This document shows, piece after piece, positions 4,055 to 6,783 of a stretch of 6,783 nt of DNA (the stretch's first letter is position 1; every line of letters starts with the position of its first letter). Source of the stretch: CAZADH01 sp964483805 (GTDB lineage Bacteria; Muiribacteriota; Ozemobacteria; Ozemobacterales; Ozemobacteraceae). A program made the position numbers and the translations under genes. The notes below the pieces were generated by a model. That model was not told where the DNA came from. It was given only the letters and a program-made list of their open reading frames with translations, and did no database searches. The DNA is taken from NCBI GenBank assembly GCA_964483805.1, contig CAZADH010000316.1, positions 1 through 6,783 of the forward strand, read 5' to 3'.

Positions 4055-6763
4055 TTACTTGAGCGGTTTGCCGCAGGTGGTGCAGTAATACTCGCGGGGG
4101 TGGTTCGCCGCCGAGCAGTGCGGACAGGCGATGCCGCCGCCGGGAGGCGGCGGGGGCGGCGCGGCCGGCGGCGGCGGCTCGGTCAGATTGTCGAGGTCGG
4201 GCAGCATCACGCCGCCGCCGTCGTCCGCGCCGCCTGCGCCGGCGAAAGACGCCGGCGCCGCATCGCCGCCCGGATTACCCATGGCGGCGGCGGCATAATC
4301 GGCCATCTCGGCGGCACTGTAACCCGGATCTTCACCCGGCGCACTCGCGTACGGATCGGCCGCGGGCGCCCCGTAACTCTGGAAGCACGGTTCGGCGGGC
4401 CAGCGCTGTGCGCCTTCCTGCAAAATGCGCAGACCTTCGTCGCGCTTGCCGCTCTGTTGCAGGCTGCGTCCGTAGGCGAAACAGAAGTTGGCATTCTCGG
4501 GGTCGGCCCGCATCGCCCGTTCGAAAATCTTCAGATTGGCTTCGTTGAAGCTCTCTCGCCGCGCCAGCAGCTCGGCAAGGTAAAACAAGGTGTCTTGGTC
4601 TTTGGGATTCAGGCGGATCTGCATCGACAGCGTATCGATCGCGGTGCGACTGTCGTCGTTGTTGCTGCGATACGCCGTGGCCATGAAACCCAACACGTCG
4701 CGGCGCGACTCGTCGAGTTTGAGCAGCGCCTGCATGCGGCTCAGTCCGTCGGGGGAACTGTCTTGGCCGCGGAACGCGGCCTCGCCGAGGATGCGAATCC
4801 CGGTGACGTTCTTGGGGTCTTTGGCCATCGCCTGTTGGGCGGTGGCCGTCGCTTCGGCGAATTGCCCGAGTTTGAGTTGGGCATCGGCCAACGAATAGGT
4901 CAACTGCCGGCGGTTGGCGATATACTCATCGTCGGCGAGGCGCTTCTGAATCAGGGCCGCGGCACGCGCGGGGTCGTTCTTGCTCAACGCCGCTTCGATC
5001 TGCCCGTCGAGGCGTGCCTTGTTGAAGCGGCGCAGGAAGGCCAGGCCAATCTGGGATGCTTTCCAACCGATCAGCAACGCGACGATGATCAGCAATATCA
5101 TGTATTTCTGGGCACGCATCCGCCAGATCATGCCCGACAGATCGGGCCGCAACAGCGCATCGGCTTTGTAGGCCTTGTAAAGCAGGGTGGCGGCCTTGTC
5201 GGTGTCGCCCTCGAGATACGCGATCTTGCCGGCAAAATAGTTGACGATGGGCGGCGCGTCGTCGGCCGATGGTGGTGGCGGTGGCGGCTTCTTGCTGCCC
5301 GAACCGCTGCCGGTGCCGGCCGGCGGAGCGGCGGCGGCCTTCTGCATCATCTCGAGATAGTTCTTGGCGTCGGCAAGGCGGTCGGTGGCAAAACAACTGT
5401 CGATCATCGCCGGCCAGATCTCGGGCGGCACTCGGTTGTTGCCTGCGAGCAAGGGTTTGAAGGTCTGGAAGGCGTCGTCGAATTGACCTTGGTTGTATTG
5501 ACCCATGCCCTTGTCGATGGCGGCCTCGAGTTCCTTCTGGCGCTGCTCTTCATCGACAATCTGTTTGCGCAGGCGGTTCTGCCACTCGACCAGAGTGCCA
5601 TCGGCGGGCAGCATCTTGATCAGTTGTTCGACGTTGAGCAGAGCGGCCTTGTACAGCTTCTTGTCTTCGTTCTGCTTGGCACTGGTGCGCAGAATATTGA
5701 TCTGTTGTGCGCGTTCCTGTCGGGCGAACTTGGCATCGAGTGCGGCGCGGTTGGCAGCGGCCTGCGCTTTCTCGATTTTTTCGATGTGGGTGGTGATCGA
5801 GGCGATGCGGCCTTTGATCGCGTCTTGATCTTCGGTGAACGACAACGAGGCCTCGAGATGCTGCAGGGCATCGTGCCAGTCTTTCTTGGCCTCAGAGGCG
5901 TCGGCGGCATCGAGATGATCGTGGAAAGACTGGTCTTTCTGCATCTGATCGATCTGGTTGCTGATCTCGGTGCGCCCAGGATCGGCGCTCTGCGCCTGCG
6001 TCAGCTTGTCGATGGCCTGTTTGTACTTCTTCTGTGCGGCAAGGGCTTCGGCTTCGGCGATCAAGCCTTCGACCATGCTCTTTGCCTCAGTGTCGATTTC
6101 GCGCCCGAGCGCGACGCCGTCGGGATTCTCGTTGCGGATGTTGGCGGCCTGGCGGAGGAACGTGCGTGCCTTTGCCACATTCTTCTCGCGGTAGTAGGCC
6201 TGCGCTGCGACGGTCAGCGCTTTCTGCAGTTGCTTGTCGTCGCCGGCGGCAAGGCCGTCGCGATTTGCGGCCAGCATGCCCTCGGCGGTGCGGGTGATCT
6301 TCGCATTCTGCCCGGCCTCGAGATAAAAGCCGTAGAGATTGGCCCAGTTGCCCGTGTTGAGCGGGTAGGTAAGGCACGCTTTTTCGAGCCACTCGAGCAT
6401 GCGCTCACGATCGCCCTTGTCTTTGGCTGCCTTGGCATGCGAGACATAAATCGAGGCCAGCGCTTGCTGGCATTCGGTGTTCTGCGCGTTCACGCCGAAC
6501 GCTTTCTCGAGCGCCTGCTGCGAGCCGGTCAAGTCGTTGAGCTTGCGCAGGGTCAGGCCGAGTTGATAATGCCCCTCGAACCGGCTGGCGTCAGCGGCCA
6601 CCGCTTTTTCGAACTGCACGCGGGCCTCTTTGTATTGAAAGAGGTTGTAGTGGTCTTGCCCTTGTTTGATGAGGGCGTCGTAGGCGTCGGCGAAGACGGC
6701 GACGGGGGCCAGCGTCAGGACACACAGGGCGACGACGAGCATCCGTCTGGTGGATGTGCCCAC
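4055..6763 (-). CDS. Membrane-spanning TPR protein with C-terminal zinc ribbon (5' end uncertain)
   Basis: From the GTG whose complement is at 6761-6763 the product has 902 residues. Residues 1-27 resemble a Sec signal peptide (STRRMLVVALCVLTLAP...) with an A-D-A cleavage motif at 25-27. TPR-like helical pairs follow, for example YDALIKQGQDHYNLFQYKEARVQFEKAV, with further repeats to about 540 and an Ala/Gln/Glu-rich coiled-coil-like stretch at about 325-415. A Pro-rich linker lies at 480-505. One hydrophobic span, about 554-570, has Arg/Lys concentrated on its C-terminal side. More TPR-like repeats occupy about 590-790, then a Gly/Ala/Pro-rich linker, and a zinc ribbon at the end with C880/C883 and C894/C897. 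The expected topology puts the first TPR block outside the membrane and the second block plus ribbon in the cytoplasm. It is probably a scaffold; partners are unknown. The GTG has no ribosome site and the frame stays open to the window edge, so the true start may lie outside. The ATG at 6742 would leave the signal peptide without its basic residues. Confidence 0.88.
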   Translation of the reverse strand: MGTSTRRMLVVALCVLTLAPVAVFADAYDALIKQGQDHYNLFQYKEARVQFEKAVAADASRFEGHYQLGLTLRKLNDLTGSQQALEKAFGVNAQNTECQQALASIYVSHAKAAKDKGDRERMLEWLEKACLTYPLNTGNWANLYGFYLEAGQNAKITRTAEGMLAANRDGLAAGDDKQLQKALTVAAQAYYREKNVAKARTFLRQAANIRNENPDGVALGREIDTEAKSMVEGLIAEAEALAAQKKYKQAIDKLTQAQSADPGRTEISNQIDQMQKDQSFHDHLDAADASEAKKDWHDALQHLEASLSFTEDQDAIKGRIASITTHIEKIEKAQAAANRAALDAKFARQERAQQINILRTSAKQNEDKKLYKAALLNVEQLIKMLPADGTLVEWQNRLRKQIVDEEQRQKELEAAIDKGMGQYNQGQFDDAFQTFKPLLAGNNRVPPEIWPAMIDSCFATDRLADAKNYLEMMQKAAAAPPAGTGSGSGSKKPPPPPPSADDAPPIVNYFAGKIAYLEGDTDKAATLLYKAYKADALLRPDLSGMIWRMRAQKYMILLIIVALLIGWKASQIGLAFLRRFNKARLDGQIEAALSKNDPARAAALIQKRLADDEYIANRRQLTYSLADAQLKLGQFAEATATAQQAMAKDPKNVTGIRILGEAAFRGQDSSPDGLSRMQALLKLDESRRDVLGFMATAYRSNNDDSRTAIDTLSMQIRLNPKDQDTLFYLAELLARRESFNEANLKIFERAMRADPENANFCFAYGRSLQQSGKRDEGLRILQEGAQRWPAEPCFQSYGAPAADPYASAPGEDPGYSAAEMADYAAAAMGNPGGDAAPASFAGAGGADDGGGVMLPDLDNLTEPPPPAAPPPPPPGGGIACPHCSAANHPREYYCTTCGKPLK

Positions 6764-6783
6764 GCGTGGCGTGGTGGCAACAG

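Noticed and set aside
4137..4175. Dense GGC/GGG repeats resembling a functional DNA repeat
   Set aside because: They are the codons of the Pro/Ala-rich linker before the zinc ribbon of the TPR protein, so protein composition explains them.
1..6783. Signs of a defence island, CRISPR array, insertion sequence or tRNA-linked integration
   Set aside because: I found no spaced direct-repeat array, transposase or integrase motif, terminal inverted repeats or tRNA-like cloverleaf in the window.

Overview
The window is a GC-rich bacterial chromosomal segment with four protein genes and no sign of mobile DNA, CRISPR arrays, rRNA or tRNA. The organism cannot be named from this sequence alone. A secreted or membrane protein with a Sec-type signal peptide and one transmembrane span suggests a Gram-negative (diderm) bacterium. 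FmdB-type zinc ribbons and COG2403 GTPases are, as far as I recall, scattered among deltaproteobacteria-like lineages, planctomycetes-like lineages and candidate phyla, so an uncultured or deep-branching lineage is plausible. That placement is inference only.

Layout: (1) Positions 1-1707, minus strand: a long reading frame that runs off the left edge, with an N-terminal HEAT-like helical repeat region, an Ala/Pro linker and a C-terminal domain I do not recognise. (2) Positions 1708-1918: a divergent promoter region with a good sigma70-like promoter in each direction. The rightward promoter carries an 11-bp direct repeat at 31-bp spacing, which looks like an operator. (3) Positions 1919-2182, plus strand: a small FmdB-family zinc-ribbon protein with a His/Cys-rich tail. 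(4) Positions 2183-2386: a spacer with a weak terminator-like element and an extended -10 promoter. (5) Positions 2387-3730, plus strand: a 447-residue P-loop GTPase-like protein of the COG2403 / cyclic 2,3-diphosphoglycerate synthetase-like family. (6) Positions 3731-4054: a convergent intergenic region full of inverted repeats, including a perfect 18-bp stem closed by a C(TTCG)G tetraloop. (7) Positions 4055-6763, minus strand: a roughly 900-residue TPR protein with a signal peptide, a central membrane span, Pro-rich linkers and a C-terminal four-cysteine zinc ribbon. Its 5' end may lie beyond the right edge.

How they work together: the FmdB-like gene and the GTPase are co-oriented and may be partly co-transcribed, but each has its own plausible promoter. 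The HEAT protein is divergent from them and the TPR protein convergent to them, so no single operon covers the window. I see no direct evidence for a defence or other multi-gene system. The most unusual items are the unrecognised C-terminal domain of the HEAT protein, the membrane-spanning TPR/zinc-ribbon protein, the bacterial cyclic-DPG-synthetase-like GTPase, and the operator-like repeat.
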